A stretch of DNA of 64,000 bases from Pseudomonas fluorescens (GTDB lineage Bacteria > Pseudomonadota > Gammaproteobacteria > Pseudomonadales > Pseudomonadaceae): contig NZ_CABVIX010000012.1 in assembly GCF_902498185.1 (NCBI RefSeq), forward strand, positions 62,001 to 126,000, written 5' to 3'. Shown in pieces: positions 16,910 through 27,797 of the stretch. Numbering within the stretch: position 1 is the first letter of the stretch; every line of letters begins with the position of its first letter. The notes under the pieces were generated by a model that was not told the origin of the DNA, ran no database searches, and worked only from the letters and a program-made list of their open reading frames with translations. The position numbers and the translations under genes are program-made.

Positions 16910-19900
16910 TTACTCCCGCTGCGGCTCCTTGATCCTGTACCAGGCCACATACAACGCCGGCAAAAACAGCAGCGTCAGCAGCGTGGCACTGACGATGCCG
17001 CCGATCATGGCGTAGGCCATGGGGCCCCAGAAGACTTCGCGCGCGATGGGGATCATGCCGAGGCTGGCGGCGGCGGCGGTCAGGAGGATCGGGCGGCGGC
17101 GATGGTTGGTGGCTTCGAGCACGGCGTCCCAGGGCGCGTACCCCTGGGCCTCGAATGCATCGATCTGCGTCACCAGGATCACCGAGTTGCGGATGATGAT
17201 GCCGATCAGCGCCAGAATCCCGAGAATCGCCACAAAGCCCATCGGCGTGCCGGTCGGCACCAGCGCCACCACGACACCGATCAATCCAAGCGGCGCCACG
17301 CTGGCCACGAGGAACAGCTTCTGCACGCTGTGCAGCTGGATCATCAGGAATGTTGCCATCAGGAACAACATCAACGGCAGTACCTTGGCGATCGGGCCCT
17401 GGGCCTTGCCGCTCTCCTCCACCGTCCCGCCCGTGGCGACCTCGTAGCCAGGCGGCAACTTCGATGCGAATTCCTCGATCCTGGGCTTGAGTTGCGCCAC
17501 CAGGTCCGTCGGCTGGATTTCACCGTTGACGGCCGCCTTGATGGTAATGGTCGGCTTGCGGTCGCGGCGCCATACCAGCGGCTGCTCAAGCTCGTAGCGC
17601 ACGGTGGCAAAGGCCAGCAACGGGATGGAGGTGCCGCTCGGGCTGACGATCTGCAGGTTCTGCAAGGTCTCGGGCGAGCCGCGCTCGCTGTCGTCGGCGC
17701 GGGCGATCACGTCGACCAGGTAGATGCTGTCGTTGACCTGGGTCACCGGCGCGCCGCTGACGATGCTGTTCATGACGTTGGCAACGTCCTCGGACGACAA
17801 GCCGAGCTGGCGCGCCTTGTCCTGGGCGATTTCGACGCGCAGCACCTTGCCTGGCTCGTTCCAGTCGTAAATCATTTCGCCAATGTGCTCGTCGCCGTCA
17901 AGCAGGGTGGCCAGATCAATGGCGTGCTTGCGCACCTGATCGATATCCTTGCCGCTGACCCGGTACTGGATCGGCCGGCCCACCGGTGGTCCCATTTCCA
18001 GCGACTGGACGAATGAGCCGATGCCGACGAAATCCTCGCGCAGGCGCTTCTGCAAACGTCCCATCAGCTCGCCGCGGGAGTCCAGCCCTTTGCTGACGAT
18101 CACCAGCTGCGCGTAGTAGGGGTTCTGCAACTGCTGGTCCAGGGGCAGGTAGAAACGAATCGCACCCTGGCCGATGTAGGTGCTCCAATGTGCGATGTCG
18201 GGGTCGTCCTTGAACGTCGCTTCCAGGCGATCGACCACGCGGCGGGTTTCTTCGATCGAGGCATTCTGCGGCAGGTTGATGTCGACCAGGATCTCTGGCC
18301 GGTCCGATGACGGGAAAAACTGGTTTTGCACGAAACGCATGCTGAACAGCGCCAGGGCGAACAGCAGGACGGTGCCGATGATGGTCAGCCAGCGGTGGCG
18401 CATCGACCACTCGAGACTGTGCTCGAAGGCCCGTCCGATACGCCCTGGCTCGGCATCGTGGGCTTTGACCTTGGCGCTGAGGATATGCACCCCCAGTACC
18501 GGCGCGAAGAACACAGCGACTACCCAGGACACCAGCAGCGCCACGGCAATGACCGCGAACAGTGTGAAAGTGTACTCACCCGCCGAACTGGCGTTGAGGC
18601 CGATGGGCACGAAGCCCGCGACGGTCACCAGGGTGCCCGTGAGCATGGGGAAGGCCGTGGAGGTGTAGGCAAAGGTTGCTGCGTCCTCCTTGCTGTCACC
18701 CATTTCGAGGCGCGTGACCATCATCTCCACCGTGATCATCGCGTCGTCCACCAACAGCCCAAGGGCAATGATCAGTGCCCCGAGGGAGATCCGCTGCATG
18801 GTGATGCCGCTGTACTCCATGAAGACGAAGACCATGGCCAGCACCAGCGGGATCGAACAGGCCACCACCAGCCCGGCGCGGACGCCAAGGCTGATGAAAC
18901 TGACCACCAGCACGATGATCACCGCCTCGAACAGCGCGCTGGTAAAGCCGCCGACCGCTTCCTCCACCACCACCGACTGGTCCGACACGGTGTGTACGCC
19001 AACGCCAACCGGCAGTTCGGCGGTGATGTCTTGCATCTTCTGCTTGAGCTGTTCGCCGAAGACCTGGATGTTGCCGCCATCCTTCATGCCGATGGCAAGG
19101 CCGATGGCGGTCTGGCCGTTGTAGCGGAACATCGGCGCGGGCGGGTCTTCGTAGCCGCGCTCGATGGTGGCAATGTCGGCGAGGCGGAAGAAGCGGTCGT
19201 TGATGCGCAGGTTGACCGCTTCAAGGTCTTTCTCCGAAGCGAACTGCCCGGTGGTCCGTACTGAAATCCGCTCGGGACCCGCCTCGATCACCCCGGCCGG
19301 GGTCACCGCGTTCTGCGCCTGCAGGGCTTGCAGCGCCTGCCGCTGGTCGATACCCAGCGCAGCGAGTTTGCGGGTCGAGAACTTGAGGTAAAGCACCTCG
19401 TCCTGGATGCCGATCATCTCGACCTTGCCCAGGTTGGGCACCTCGCGTACCTCTGCCCTGACCTGTTCCACGTAGTCGCGAAGCTGGCGCATGGACAGGC
19501 CGTCTGCGGTAAAGGCGTAGATGGAGCCGAACACGTCGCCGAACTCGTCGTTGAAGCCCGGCCCCTGGATGCCTTGGGGAAACTCGCCGCGGATGTCTTG
19601 GATCTTCTTGCGTACCTGGTACCAGATCTCCGGGATGTCGTCCGCACTCGTGGTATCGCGCAGATAGACGTAGACCGTGGATTCGCCCGGACGTGTGTAG
19701 CTTTTGACGTAGTCGAGCGAGTCCAGCTCTTCGAGCTTCTTCTCGATGCGGTCGGTGACCTGATAGAGCGTCTCGTCCTGGGTGGCACCGGGCCAGCGGG
19801 TCTGGATGACCATGGTCTTGATGGTGAACGATGGGTCTTCTTCGCGGCCCAGGTTCATGTAGGAGAACACGCCCATCAGCAAGCCGACGAACATCAGGTA

Positions 19901-19957
19901 CCAGACAAAGGATTGGTGCTTGAGCGCCCACTCCGAGAGGTTGAAGCTTCCTTTCAT
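16910..19957 (-). CDS. RND-family efflux pump, inner-membrane transporter
   Basis: A 1015-residue RND transporter with the duplicated architecture of the family: helix 1, a large periplasmic porter domain, helices 2-7 and a repeat of the same. The TM4 aspartate pair is seen in GLLVDDAMITVEMM. Length and the presence of two adaptor genes resemble P. aeruginosa TriC of TriABC, which uses two adaptors, but the substrate cannot be read from sequence. It starts inside the stop of the upstream adaptor (ATGA). Confidence 0.9.
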   Translation of the reverse strand: MKGSFNLSEWALKHQSFVWYLMFVGLLMGVFSYMNLGREEDPSFTIKTMVIQTRWPGATQDETLYQVTDRIEKKLEELDSLDYVKSYTRPGESTVYVYLRDTTSADDIPEIWYQVRKKIQDIRGEFPQGIQGPGFNDEFGDVFGSIYAFTADGLSMRQLRDYVEQVRAEVREVPNLGKVEMIGIQDEVLYLKFSTRKLAALGIDQRQALQALQAQNAVTPAGVIEAGPERISVRTTGQFASEKDLEAVNLRINDRFFRLADIATIERGYEDPPAPMFRYNGQTAIGLAIGMKDGGNIQVFGEQLKQKMQDITAELPVGVGVHTVSDQSVVVEEAVGGFTSALFEAVIIVLVVSFISLGVRAGLVVACSIPLVLAMVFVFMEYSGITMQRISLGALIIALGLLVDDAMITVEMMVTRLEMGDSKEDAATFAYTSTAFPMLTGTLVTVAGFVPIGLNASSAGEYTFTLFAVIAVALLVSWVVAVFFAPVLGVHILSAKVKAHDAEPGRIGRAFEHSLEWSMRHRWLTIIGTVLLFALALFSMRFVQNQFFPSSDRPEILVDINLPQNASIEETRRVVDRLEATFKDDPDIAHWSTYIGQGAIRFYLPLDQQLQNPYYAQLVIVSKGLDSRGELMGRLQKRLREDFVGIGSFVQSLEMGPPVGRPIQYRVSGKDIDQVRKHAIDLATLLDGDEHIGEMIYDWNEPGKVLRVEIAQDKARQLGLSSEDVANVMNSIVSGAPVTQVNDSIYLVDVIARADDSERGSPETLQNLQIVSPSGTSIPLLAFATVRYELEQPLVWRRDRKPTITIKAAVNGEIQPTDLVAQLKPRIEEFASKLPPGYEVATGGTVEESGKAQGPIAKVLPLMLFLMATFLMIQLHSVQKLFLVASVAPLGLIGVVVALVPTGTPMGFVAILGILALIGIIIRNSVILVTQIDAFEAQGYAPWDAVLEATNHRRRPILLTAAAASLGMIPIAREVFWGPMAYAMIGGIVSATLLTLLFLPALYVAWYRIKEPQRE

Positions 19958-21024
19958 CGCGGGTCTTCCTCGTTGACGATGACCTTCTGCCCAGGCGACA
20001 GGCTGTTGACCCCGGCCGTGACCACGCGCTCGCCCGGCTGCACGCCGGAGGCCAGGATGATGGTGTCGGCCGTGCGGTCGAGCAGGGTCACGTCACGGCT
20101 GGAAACGGTGCTGTGCTGCGGGTCCACTACCCATACCTGGGTCTTGCCATCGCGTTCCAGCAACGCGGTGCGTGGCAGCTCGCTGCGTGGCGAGACCGCT
20201 GACGTCAGGGTCACGCTGATGGCCGTGCCGAGGTAGAAGGCGTTGGGCGTGTTGTCCAGCGTCAGGCGGGCGCGCCGGGTGCGGGTCGCGGCATCGGCCC
20301 GGGGTTCGAGTTCGCGCAAGCTGGCAGTGGTGTTGATGCCGGGCTCCAGCTGCGAGGCGACGGTGAATTTCAGGTCGGGGGTGAGCTGCTCCGCCAGGTA
20401 CGCCGGCAGGTCGATGACCGCTTCCTTGATGTCTGGCCGCGCGAGGGTCACGACTTCCTGGCCGACACTGACGGTCTGTCCGGCCTCGGCATGCCAGGCC
20501 GTGACCACGGCCTGGTGATCGGTACGCAGTTCACTGTAGCCAAGCTGGTCGCGCGCCTGGCTCACGGCCGAGCGCGCCTGCTCCAGGGAGGCACCGGTGG
20601 TTTTCAGATCGGTCTGGGCGATATCCAGCTGGGCCTGGGCGCCGACGCCGCGGTCATACAATTGCTGCTGGCGGCGGGCATCGGCCTGGGCGTTGATCCA
20701 TTGTGCCTGGACCCGCGCCAGGTCGCCTTCGGCGGCACGCAGCTGGTTTTGCTGATCCGTGGGGTCGAGGCTGGCGAGGGTATCGCCCGGCTTGACCTGG
20801 GCACCAACATCCACCCAACGGCGAGCGATGCGCCCCGACACGCGGAAACCCAGGGTGCTCTCGTAGCGCGCCTGGATACTTCCGGCAAAGCGGCCCAATT
20901 GCGCCTGCCCCTGGGGCTCCACCAGGGTCGAGAGTACCGGCCGCACCGGGTCGGGCTTTTCCTCATCCTTGCCGCACCCGGCCAGCAGCGCCAGAGCGGA
21001 CAGCACCAATACCAGGCGCTTCAA
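19954..21024 (-). CDS. RND efflux periplasmic adaptor (lipoprotein), second of two
   Basis: A 356-residue membrane-fusion protein. The N-terminus has a lipoprotein signal with lipobox LLAGC (C17), so it should be anchored to the inner membrane. A lipoyl half-motif (GFRVSGRIARRWVDVGAQVK), a coiled-coil hairpin at about 95-160 and a beta-barrel follow. The start codon is TTG, overlapping the previous stop as TTGA, and is preceded by a strong GGAGG. Confidence 0.88.
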   Translation of the reverse strand: MKRLVLVLSALALLAGCGKDEEKPDPVRPVLSTLVEPQGQAQLGRFAGSIQARYESTLGFRVSGRIARRWVDVGAQVKPGDTLASLDPTDQQNQLRAAEGDLARVQAQWINAQADARRQQQLYDRGVGAQAQLDIAQTDLKTTGASLEQARSAVSQARDQLGYSELRTDHQAVVTAWHAEAGQTVSVGQEVVTLARPDIKEAVIDLPAYLAEQLTPDLKFTVASQLEPGINTTASLRELEPRADAATRTRRARLTLDNTPNAFYLGTAISVTLTSAVSPRSELPRTALLERDGKTQVWVVDPQHSTVSSRDVTLLDRTADTIILASGVQPGERVVTAGVNSLSPGQKVIVNEEDPR

Positions 21025-22112
21025 GGCGGACCTCCACCGGCTTGCGGCGCGACACGTTCCACCTGCATGCCAGGGTGCAGCAGCTGGCCGCCGCTGAGTA
21101 CCACCTGTTCGCCGCCCTTGAGGCCATCGCTGATCATCACCTTGCCGGTGAGATAGCGTGCTACTTGCACCGGCCGCAGTTCGACCTTGTCGCCTTCGCC
21201 CACTACCCAGACAGCCGGATCGTGCAGCGCCTTGGTCAGGGCCGACCAGGGCAGCTCGATACTCGGCTTGCCTTGACCGCTGGCAGTGGCCGTTACCGGC
21301 GAGCCCAGTTCCATGCCTGCGGGCACATTGCGCAGGGCGACCTTGACCTGCACCGTGCCGCTTTCGGCCGATACGGTCGGGGTGATCTCGCGGATATGGC
21401 CCTCGGCCTGGACCTTGGGGTTGTCGAGCAGGCTGACCATCACGACGTTGTCGCTCGGCGGGGCGACCAGGAGCGATTCGTAGACGTTGAACACCGCGTC
21501 GCGGCTGCCATCACGGGCGAAGCTGAAAATCGGCATGGTTGCCTGCACCACCTGTCCGACTTCGGCCTGGCGCGCGGTGATCACACCGTCGGCTTCGGAA
21601 ACCAGCGCCGTGTAGCCCAACTGCTCCCGAGCATTGGCCAGTTGCGCCTGGGCGGCCTTGAGCGCGCTCTGGCTGCCGCGCAGGGCGGCCTGGGCGGAAT
21701 CGTATTCGCTCTGGCTGGTGTAGCCCTTGGGCAGGAGTTTCTGCTGGCGAACGAAGGCGGCGCTGGTCTGGGTGACCCGCGCCTGGGCGGCGAAGACTTC
21801 GGCCTTGGCCGAATCGACATTGTTCTGCAGGTCCTTGGGGTCCAGTCGCGCCAGCACCTGATTGGCCTTGACGTGATCGCCCACGTCCACCGCCCGGGAG
21901 ATGATCTTGCCGCCCACGCGGAACGACAGGTCGGCTTGTACCCGCGCCTGCACGTCGCCAGTCAGGGTGACGGGCGCGGCGAACTCGCTGGATTGCACCT
22001 GCATGACGCCGACCCTAGGCAGGTCGGCGGGTGCCGGCTTGTCTTCCCCACAGCCCGAGAGCACGAACAGCAGCCCCAGGCAGACCACCTTCAACGGACG
22101 CCACATGGTCAT
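21021..22112 (-). CDS. RND efflux periplasmic adaptor (lipoprotein), first of two
   Basis: A 363-residue membrane-fusion protein, the first gene of the operon. The lipobox is VLSGC (C21). A lipoyl half (LSFRVGGKIISRAVDVGDHVK), an alpha-hairpin rich in Ala/Gln at about 100-165 and a C-terminal barrel are visible. A second in-frame ATG two codons on is possible, but AAGGAG is better spaced for 22112. Two different adaptors with one pump suggests a heterodimeric adaptor ring. No outer-membrane channel gene is nearby. Confidence 0.88.
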   Translation of the reverse strand: MTMWRPLKVVCLGLLFVLSGCGEDKPAPADLPRVGVMQVQSSEFAAPVTLTGDVQARVQADLSFRVGGKIISRAVDVGDHVKANQVLARLDPKDLQNNVDSAKAEVFAAQARVTQTSAAFVRQQKLLPKGYTSQSEYDSAQAALRGSQSALKAAQAQLANAREQLGYTALVSEADGVITARQAEVGQVVQATMPIFSFARDGSRDAVFNVYESLLVAPPSDNVVMVSLLDNPKVQAEGHIREITPTVSAESGTVQVKVALRNVPAGMELGSPVTATASGQGKPSIELPWSALTKALHDPAVWVVGEGDKVELRPVQVARYLTGKVMISDGLKGGEQVVLSGGQLLHPGMQVERVAPQAGGGPP

Positions 22113-22225
22113 GGCTGCTCCTTGCTTGTGCCTGAACTATCAGGGAATGCGACTGTTAGCGTAGATCAGGGTTCCGCGGGGTGGGGAGTTGGATGAGTCA
22201 GAGAGATTGCGCAGGGCGGCGAAAC

Positions 22226-22257
22226 CCTGTGGGAACTGGCGAGCCAGTTCCCACAGG
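22226..22257. repeat. REP-like palindrome after spuH
   Basis: Two perfect 15-bp arms (cctgtgggaactggc and complement) separated by 2 bases lie just beyond the spuH stop. The gtgggaac core is typical of Pseudomonas intergenic palindromes. It could end or stabilise the spu transcript. The rest of the gap up to 22112 shows nothing else. Confidence 0.7.
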
Positions 22258-22264
22258 TAAGTGA

Positions 22265-23158
22265 TCACGCCGACGCTGGCGTCACCGCTGGACGCCGCAC
22301 CTCAGGCTGCTTCCAGTTCCCTGCGGCGCTCTCCTCGATCGCCTGCTGGATCGCACGGCGCCGGCGCTCTTCGGCCTGGCGGCTGAAGTACCAGACCAGG
22401 AAGGTCACCAGCGACACCGACAGCAGTATCAGACTCGCCACGGCGTTGATCTCGGGCTTCACACCCAGGCGCACGGCCGAGAACACTTCCATCGGCAAGG
22501 TGGTCGAGCCCGGCCCGGAAACAAAGCTCGCCAGCACCAGGTCGTCCAGCGACAGGGCAAACGACATCATGCCGCCGGCCGCCAGCGATGGCGCGATCAT
22601 CGGGATGGTGATCAGAAAGAACACCTTCCACGGCCGTGCACCCAGGTCCATGGCCGCCTCTTCGATCGACAGGTCGAGCTCACGCAGACGCGCCGACACC
22701 ACCACGGCTACATAGGCCGCACAGAACGTGGTGTGGGCGATCCAGATGGTCACGATGCCACGTTCCTGAGGCCAGCCGATCAACTGGGCCATGGCCACGA
22801 ACAGCAACAGCAGCGACAGACCGGTGATCACCTCGGGCATCACCAGCGGCGCGGTGACCAACCCACCGAACAGCGTGCGGCCCTTGAAGCGGGTGACGCG
22901 GGTCAGCACGAATGCCGCCAGCGTGCCCAGCGCCACTGCCGCGACCGCCGTGTAGCAGGCGATCTCCAGCGAGCGCATCACCGAGCCCATCAGCTGTGTA
23001 TTGTCGAGCAGGCCGACGTACCACTTGACCGACCAGCCGCCCCATACCGTCACAAGCTTGGAGGCGTTGAACGAATAGATCACCAGGATCAGCATCGGCA
23101 GGTAGATGAACACCAGGCCCAGCACCAGCATCAGCTTGGAAAAACCGAAGCGCTTCAT
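22265..23158 (-). CDS. spuH: polyamine ABC transporter permease SpuH
   Basis: A 297-residue PotI/PotC-type permease with about six hydrophobic helices and an EAA loop (SIEEAAMDLGARPWKVFFLI). Its cytoplasmic C-terminus is longer than usual and charged (about 40 residues). It is the last gene of the spuB-H cluster and overlaps spuG by 4 bp. With SpuG it forms the channel for spermidine/putrescine uptake. Confidence 0.9.
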   Translation of the reverse strand: MKRFGFSKLMLVLGLVFIYLPMLILVIYSFNASKLVTVWGGWSVKWYVGLLDNTQLMGSVMRSLEIACYTAVAAVALGTLAAFVLTRVTRFKGRTLFGGLVTAPLVMPEVITGLSLLLLFVAMAQLIGWPQERGIVTIWIAHTTFCAAYVAVVVSARLRELDLSIEEAAMDLGARPWKVFFLITIPMIAPSLAAGGMMSFALSLDDLVLASFVSGPGSTTLPMEVFSAVRLGVKPEINAVASLILLSVSLVTFLVWYFSRQAEERRRRAIQQAIEESAAGNWKQPEVRRPAVTPASA

Positions 23159-24075
23159 GCCCTGCCCTCCATTTCCTTGGCCTGGCTGCGGTTGAACAGC
23201 AGGATCGGCACGATCAGGATTACCAGCATCACCACCGCCAGGGCGGACGCCACCGGCCAGTCACGGTTGTTGAAGAACTCCTGCCACAGCACCTTGCCGA
23301 TCATCAGGGTCTCCGGGCCGCCAAGCAGTTCCGGAATCACGAACTCGCCCACCACCGGGATGAACACCAGCATGCAGCCGGCGATAATGCCGTTTTTCGA
23401 CAGCGGCACGGTGATCTTCCAGAAGCTGTTGAAAGTGCTCGAGCCGAGGTCCGACGCGGCTTCAAGCAGGCTCTGGTCATGCTTCACCAGGTTGGCGAAC
23501 AGCGGCAGGATCATGAACGGCAGGTACGAATAGACCACGCCGATATACACCGCGAGATTGGTGTTGAGGATCTGCAGCGGCTGGTCGATCAGGCCCAGCC
23601 ACATCAGGAAGCTGTTGAGCAGCCCGTTGTTGCTGAGGATGCCCATCCAGGCATAGACGCGGATCAGGATCGCCGTCCAGGTCGGCATCATGATCAGCAG
23701 CAACAGCACGGTCTGGGATTCCTTGCGCGCGTTGGCGATCGCGTAGGCCATCGGAAAGCCGATCAGCAGGCACAGCACGGTGCTGATGAAGGCCATCTTC
23801 AACGAGCCGAGGTAGGCCGCGATGTACAACTCGTCCTCGGTCAGCAAGCCATAGTTGGCCAGGTTGAGGACCAGCTGGATCTTGTCTTCGACGTAGCTGT
23901 AGATCTCGGTGTACGGCGGGATCGCGACGTCGGCTTCGGCAAAGCTGATCTTCAGCACAATGAAGAACGGCAGCATGAAGAACAGGAACAGCCAGATGAA
24001 CGGCACGCCGATCACCAGGTGCCGCCCCTCCGGGGTCAGGCGCTGGAAGGCTCGCTTGAGCTTGCGGACTTTCAT
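23155..24075 (-). CDS. spuG: polyamine ABC transporter permease SpuG
   Basis: A 306-residue PotH/PotB-type permease with six hydrophobic helices and the EAA loop LLEAASDLGSSTFNSFWKIT. I start at MKVRKLKRAFQRL (24075), whose ATG overlaps the spuF stop. The longer frame upstream runs into spuF. It is the partner of SpuH. Confidence 0.9.
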   Translation of the reverse strand: MKVRKLKRAFQRLTPEGRHLVIGVPFIWLFLFFMLPFFIVLKISFAEADVAIPPYTEIYSYVEDKIQLVLNLANYGLLTEDELYIAAYLGSLKMAFISTVLCLLIGFPMAYAIANARKESQTVLLLLIMMPTWTAILIRVYAWMGILSNNGLLNSFLMWLGLIDQPLQILNTNLAVYIGVVYSYLPFMILPLFANLVKHDQSLLEAASDLGSSTFNSFWKITVPLSKNGIIAGCMLVFIPVVGEFVIPELLGGPETLMIGKVLWQEFFNNRDWPVASALAVVMLVILIVPILLFNRSQAKEMEGRA

Positions 24076-25214
24076 GACCGCAGGACCACGCCGCTGTCGT
24101 CTTCCCACCAGACGTAGACCTGGTCACCCCAGGTCGGCCGCGCACCCTGGCGCTCGGCGTTGGCGACGAACGACTGGACTACCTTGCCGCTGGGCAGCTC
24201 GACGTAGAACACCGAGTGGCCGCCCAGGTAGGCAATGTCGTGGACCTTGCCGCGCGACCAGTTGTATTCGTGGCCCGGCTGCTGGGTGGTGACGAGCAAT
24301 TTCTCGGGACGCAGCGCGTAGGTGATGCTTTTGTCCTCGACCGAGGTGCTGACCCCGTGGCCAACGTAGATGCTGCGCTCAAGCTCCGGGCTGGCGATCA
24401 GTGCGTGGCCTTCGGCATCGTCGACCACCTCACCGTCGAACAGGTTGACGTTGCCGATGAACTCGCAGACCAGACGGCTGGTCGGGGTCTCGTAGACGTC
24501 CACCGGCGAGCCGATCTGGGCAATCCAGCCCAGGTGCATGATGGCGATGCGCTGGGCCATGGTCATGGCCTCTTCCTGGTCATGGGTCACCATCACGCAG
24601 GTCACGCCGACGCGCTCGATGATCTCGACGAGCTCCAGCTGCATCTGCGAGCGCAGCTTCTTGTCCAGCGCGCCCATCGGCTCGTCGAGCAACAGCAACT
24701 TGGGACTCTTGGCCAGGGAGCGGGCCAGGGCGACCCGCTGGCGCTGGCCACCGGAGAGCTGGTGGGGCTTGCGCTTGGCGTACTGGGTCATGTGCACCAG
24801 CTTGAGCATCTCGCCGACACGGGCCTCGATGTCAGCCTTGGACATCTTGTCCTGCTGCAGGCCGAAAGCGATGTTCTGCGCCACGGTCATGTGCGGGAAC
24901 AGCGCGTAGGACTGGAACATCATGTTGATCGGACGCTCGTACGGCGGCATGTCGGTGATGTCGACGCCGTCGAGAAAGATCCGTCCTTCGGTCGGGCGTT
25001 CGAAGCCTGCCAGCATGCGCAGTAGGGTGGACTTGCCCGAACCCGAGCCGCCCAGCAGGGCAAAGATCTCGCCTTTGCGGATTTCCAGGGACACGTCGTC
25101 CACGGCGACCGTTTCGTCGAATTTTTTCGTGACCCTGTCGATCTTGACGAGCACCTGCTTGGGCTGCTGGTCGCCCTCGAGGGCTTTCTTATAGGCACCG
25201 GTGGCAACTGCCAT
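24072..25214 (-). CDS. spuF: polyamine ABC transporter ATP-binding protein SpuF
   Basis: A 380-residue PotG/PotA-type ATPase with Walker A GGSGSGKS (55-62), signature LSGGQRQRVALARSL, Walker B LLLLDEPMGALD and an H-loop in VMVTHDQEEAMT. A C-terminal TOBE-type regulatory domain spans about residues 260-380. It starts MAVATGAYKKALEG behind GGGAG. It drives polyamine import with SpuGH and the two binding proteins. Confidence 0.93.
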   Translation of the reverse strand: MAVATGAYKKALEGDQQPKQVLVKIDRVTKKFDETVAVDDVSLEIRKGEIFALLGGSGSGKSTLLRMLAGFERPTEGRIFLDGVDITDMPPYERPINMMFQSYALFPHMTVAQNIAFGLQQDKMSKADIEARVGEMLKLVHMTQYAKRKPHQLSGGQRQRVALARSLAKSPKLLLLDEPMGALDKKLRSQMQLELVEIIERVGVTCVMVTHDQEEAMTMAQRIAIMHLGWIAQIGSPVDVYETPTSRLVCEFIGNVNLFDGEVVDDAEGHALIASPELERSIYVGHGVSTSVEDKSITYALRPEKLLVTTQQPGHEYNWSRGKVHDIAYLGGHSVFYVELPSGKVVQSFVANAERQGARPTWGDQVYVWWEDDSGVVLRS

Positions 25215-25271
25215 GAGTGAAACTCCCAACAAGATTTATGCGCCCGCCCCTTGCACGGCGGGCCTGGATTT

Positions 25272-26438
<1,167 letters not shown>

Positions 26439-26482
26439 TTACATGCGCTGCCTCGATGCAGCAAAACAAATTTTTCTTCGCA

Positions 26483-26520
26483 CACTCGCACGAACCGCTC
26501 TGGGGCGGCACGTGCGAGTG
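26483..26520 (-). promoter_or_regulatory. intercistronic stem-loop between spuD and spuE
   Basis: Perfect 10-bp arms (cactcgcacg and complement) enclose an 18-base loop that itself can pair ccgc with gcgg. On the transcript it lies 10 bases after the spuD stop and is followed by an A-rich then T-rich run. It may partly terminate, or protect upstream spuD mRNA, giving more SpuD than downstream proteins. Confidence 0.6.
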
Positions 26521-26530
26521 CAGCCGGGGC

Positions 26531-27628
26531 TTACTTGCCCGACTTGATCTTGGTCCAGCTGCGGGTAATCAGGCGCAAGGTGCCTGGTTCCAGGTCGCTG
26601 ATCGCGTACAGCTGCTTCTTCACTTCATCCGAAGGATAGATGGCCGGATCGCCGGTGATGTCCTTGTCCACCAGCGGCGTGGCCGCCTTGTTGCCGTTCG
26701 GGAAGCGGACGGCATTGGTGATCTCGGCCATGACTTCAGGCTGCATCAGGTAGTTCATGAAGGTATAGGCGGCGTCGAGGTTGGCAGCATCCTTGGGGAT
26801 GGCGACCATGTCGTAGAAGGTGCCTGCGCCTTCTTTTGGAATGGTATAGGCCAGTTTGACCTTGTCGCCCGCTTCGTGGGCGCGAGCCTTGGACTGCTCC
26901 AGGTCGCCTGAGTAACCCACGGCGACGCAGATGTTGCCGTTGGCCAGGTCCGAGATGTACTTGGAGGAGTGGAAGTACGCGACCGAAGGACGGATCTTCA
27001 TGAACAGGTCTTCGGCGGCCTTGAGGTCAGCCTTTTCCTTGCTGTTGGTCGGCTTGCCCAGGTAGTGCAGCGCCGCCGGGATCATCTCGGTCGGTGCGTC
27101 GAGGAAGCTCACGCCGCAGCTCTTGAGCTTTTCGATGTTCTCGGGCTTGAACACCGCGTCCCACGAGTCGATCTTGTCTACGCCCAGCGCGGCCTTGACC
27201 TTCTCGGGGTTGTAGCCGATGCCAATGGAGCCCCACATGTAGGGGAAGGCGTGCTTGTTGCCCTGGTCGCTGGCGTCGCCAACGGCCTTGAGCAGGTCTT
27301 CGTCGAGGTTCTTCCAGTTGGGCAGCCTGGACCTGTCCAGTTCCTGGTAGACGCCGGCCTTGATCTGCTTGGCCAGGAAGTTGTTCGACGGCACGACGAT
27401 GTCATAGCCGGACTTGCCCGCCAGCAGCTTGGCTTCGAGGGTTTCGTTGCTGTCGAAGACGTCGTAGACCACCTTGATGCCGGTCTGCTTCTCGAACTTG
27501 GCCACGGTGTCGGCCGCAATATAGTCAGACCAGTTGTAGACGTGCAGCACCTTGTCATCCGCCTGGACTGCAGTGGCCATGGCCCCCATCAGGGCTGCGG
27601 CCAGCAACGTCTTGCCCATTTTCATCAT
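26531..27628 (-). CDS. spuD: polyamine-binding periplasmic protein SpuD (probable putrescine)
   Basis: A 365-residue PotF-like binding protein with a signal peptide ending TAVQA (about residue 23) and a mature start [19 protein letters not shown]. The conserved polyamine-site blocks [12 protein letters not shown] and [19 protein letters not shown] are present. It lies directly after spuC, the place of SpuD in P. aeruginosa, which binds putrescine. GGAG precedes the ATG, and a second ATG follows at once. Confidence 0.88.
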   Translation of the reverse strand: MMKMGKTLLAAALMGAMATAVQADDKVLHVYNWSDYIAADTVAKFEKQTGIKVVYDVFDSNETLEAKLLAGKSGYDIVVPSNNFLAKQIKAGVYQELDRSRLPNWKNLDEDLLKAVGDASDQGNKHAFPYMWGSIGIGYNPEKVKAALGVDKIDSWDAVFKPENIEKLKSCGVSFLDAPTEMIPAALHYLGKPTNSKEKADLKAAEDLFMKIRPSVAYFHSSKYISDLANGNICVAVGYSGDLEQSKARAHEAGDKVKLAYTIPKEGAGTFYDMVAIPKDAANLDAAYTFMNYLMQPEVMAEITNAVRFPNGNKAATPLVDKDITGDPAIYPSDEVKKQLYAISDLEPGTLRLITRSWTKIKSGK

Positions 27629-27724
27629 GCGTCATGCTCCGGAATTTTTGATTAGCCATCGGTTCAGCAGCCAGGGTCCGCGGTAGACGCCTCGATCGAC
27701 TGAAACAGCCGCGTAGTCTGGCAA

Positions 27725-27764
27725 GTTACAAGGTACTGTTTCAAGGAAAGCAGGACCTTGTAAC
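27725..27764 (-). promoter_or_regulatory. intercistronic stem-loop between spuC and spuD
   Basis: Perfect 10-bp arms gttacaaggt and accttgtaac enclose 20 bases, within the 169-bp spuC-spuD gap. It could be an mRNA-stability or attenuation element, or an operator for a promoter serving spuD. No terminator-like T-run follows. Confidence 0.5.
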
Positions 27765-27797
27765 CGCTTAATGTCACAACGCTAGCCTAGCAGGCGG

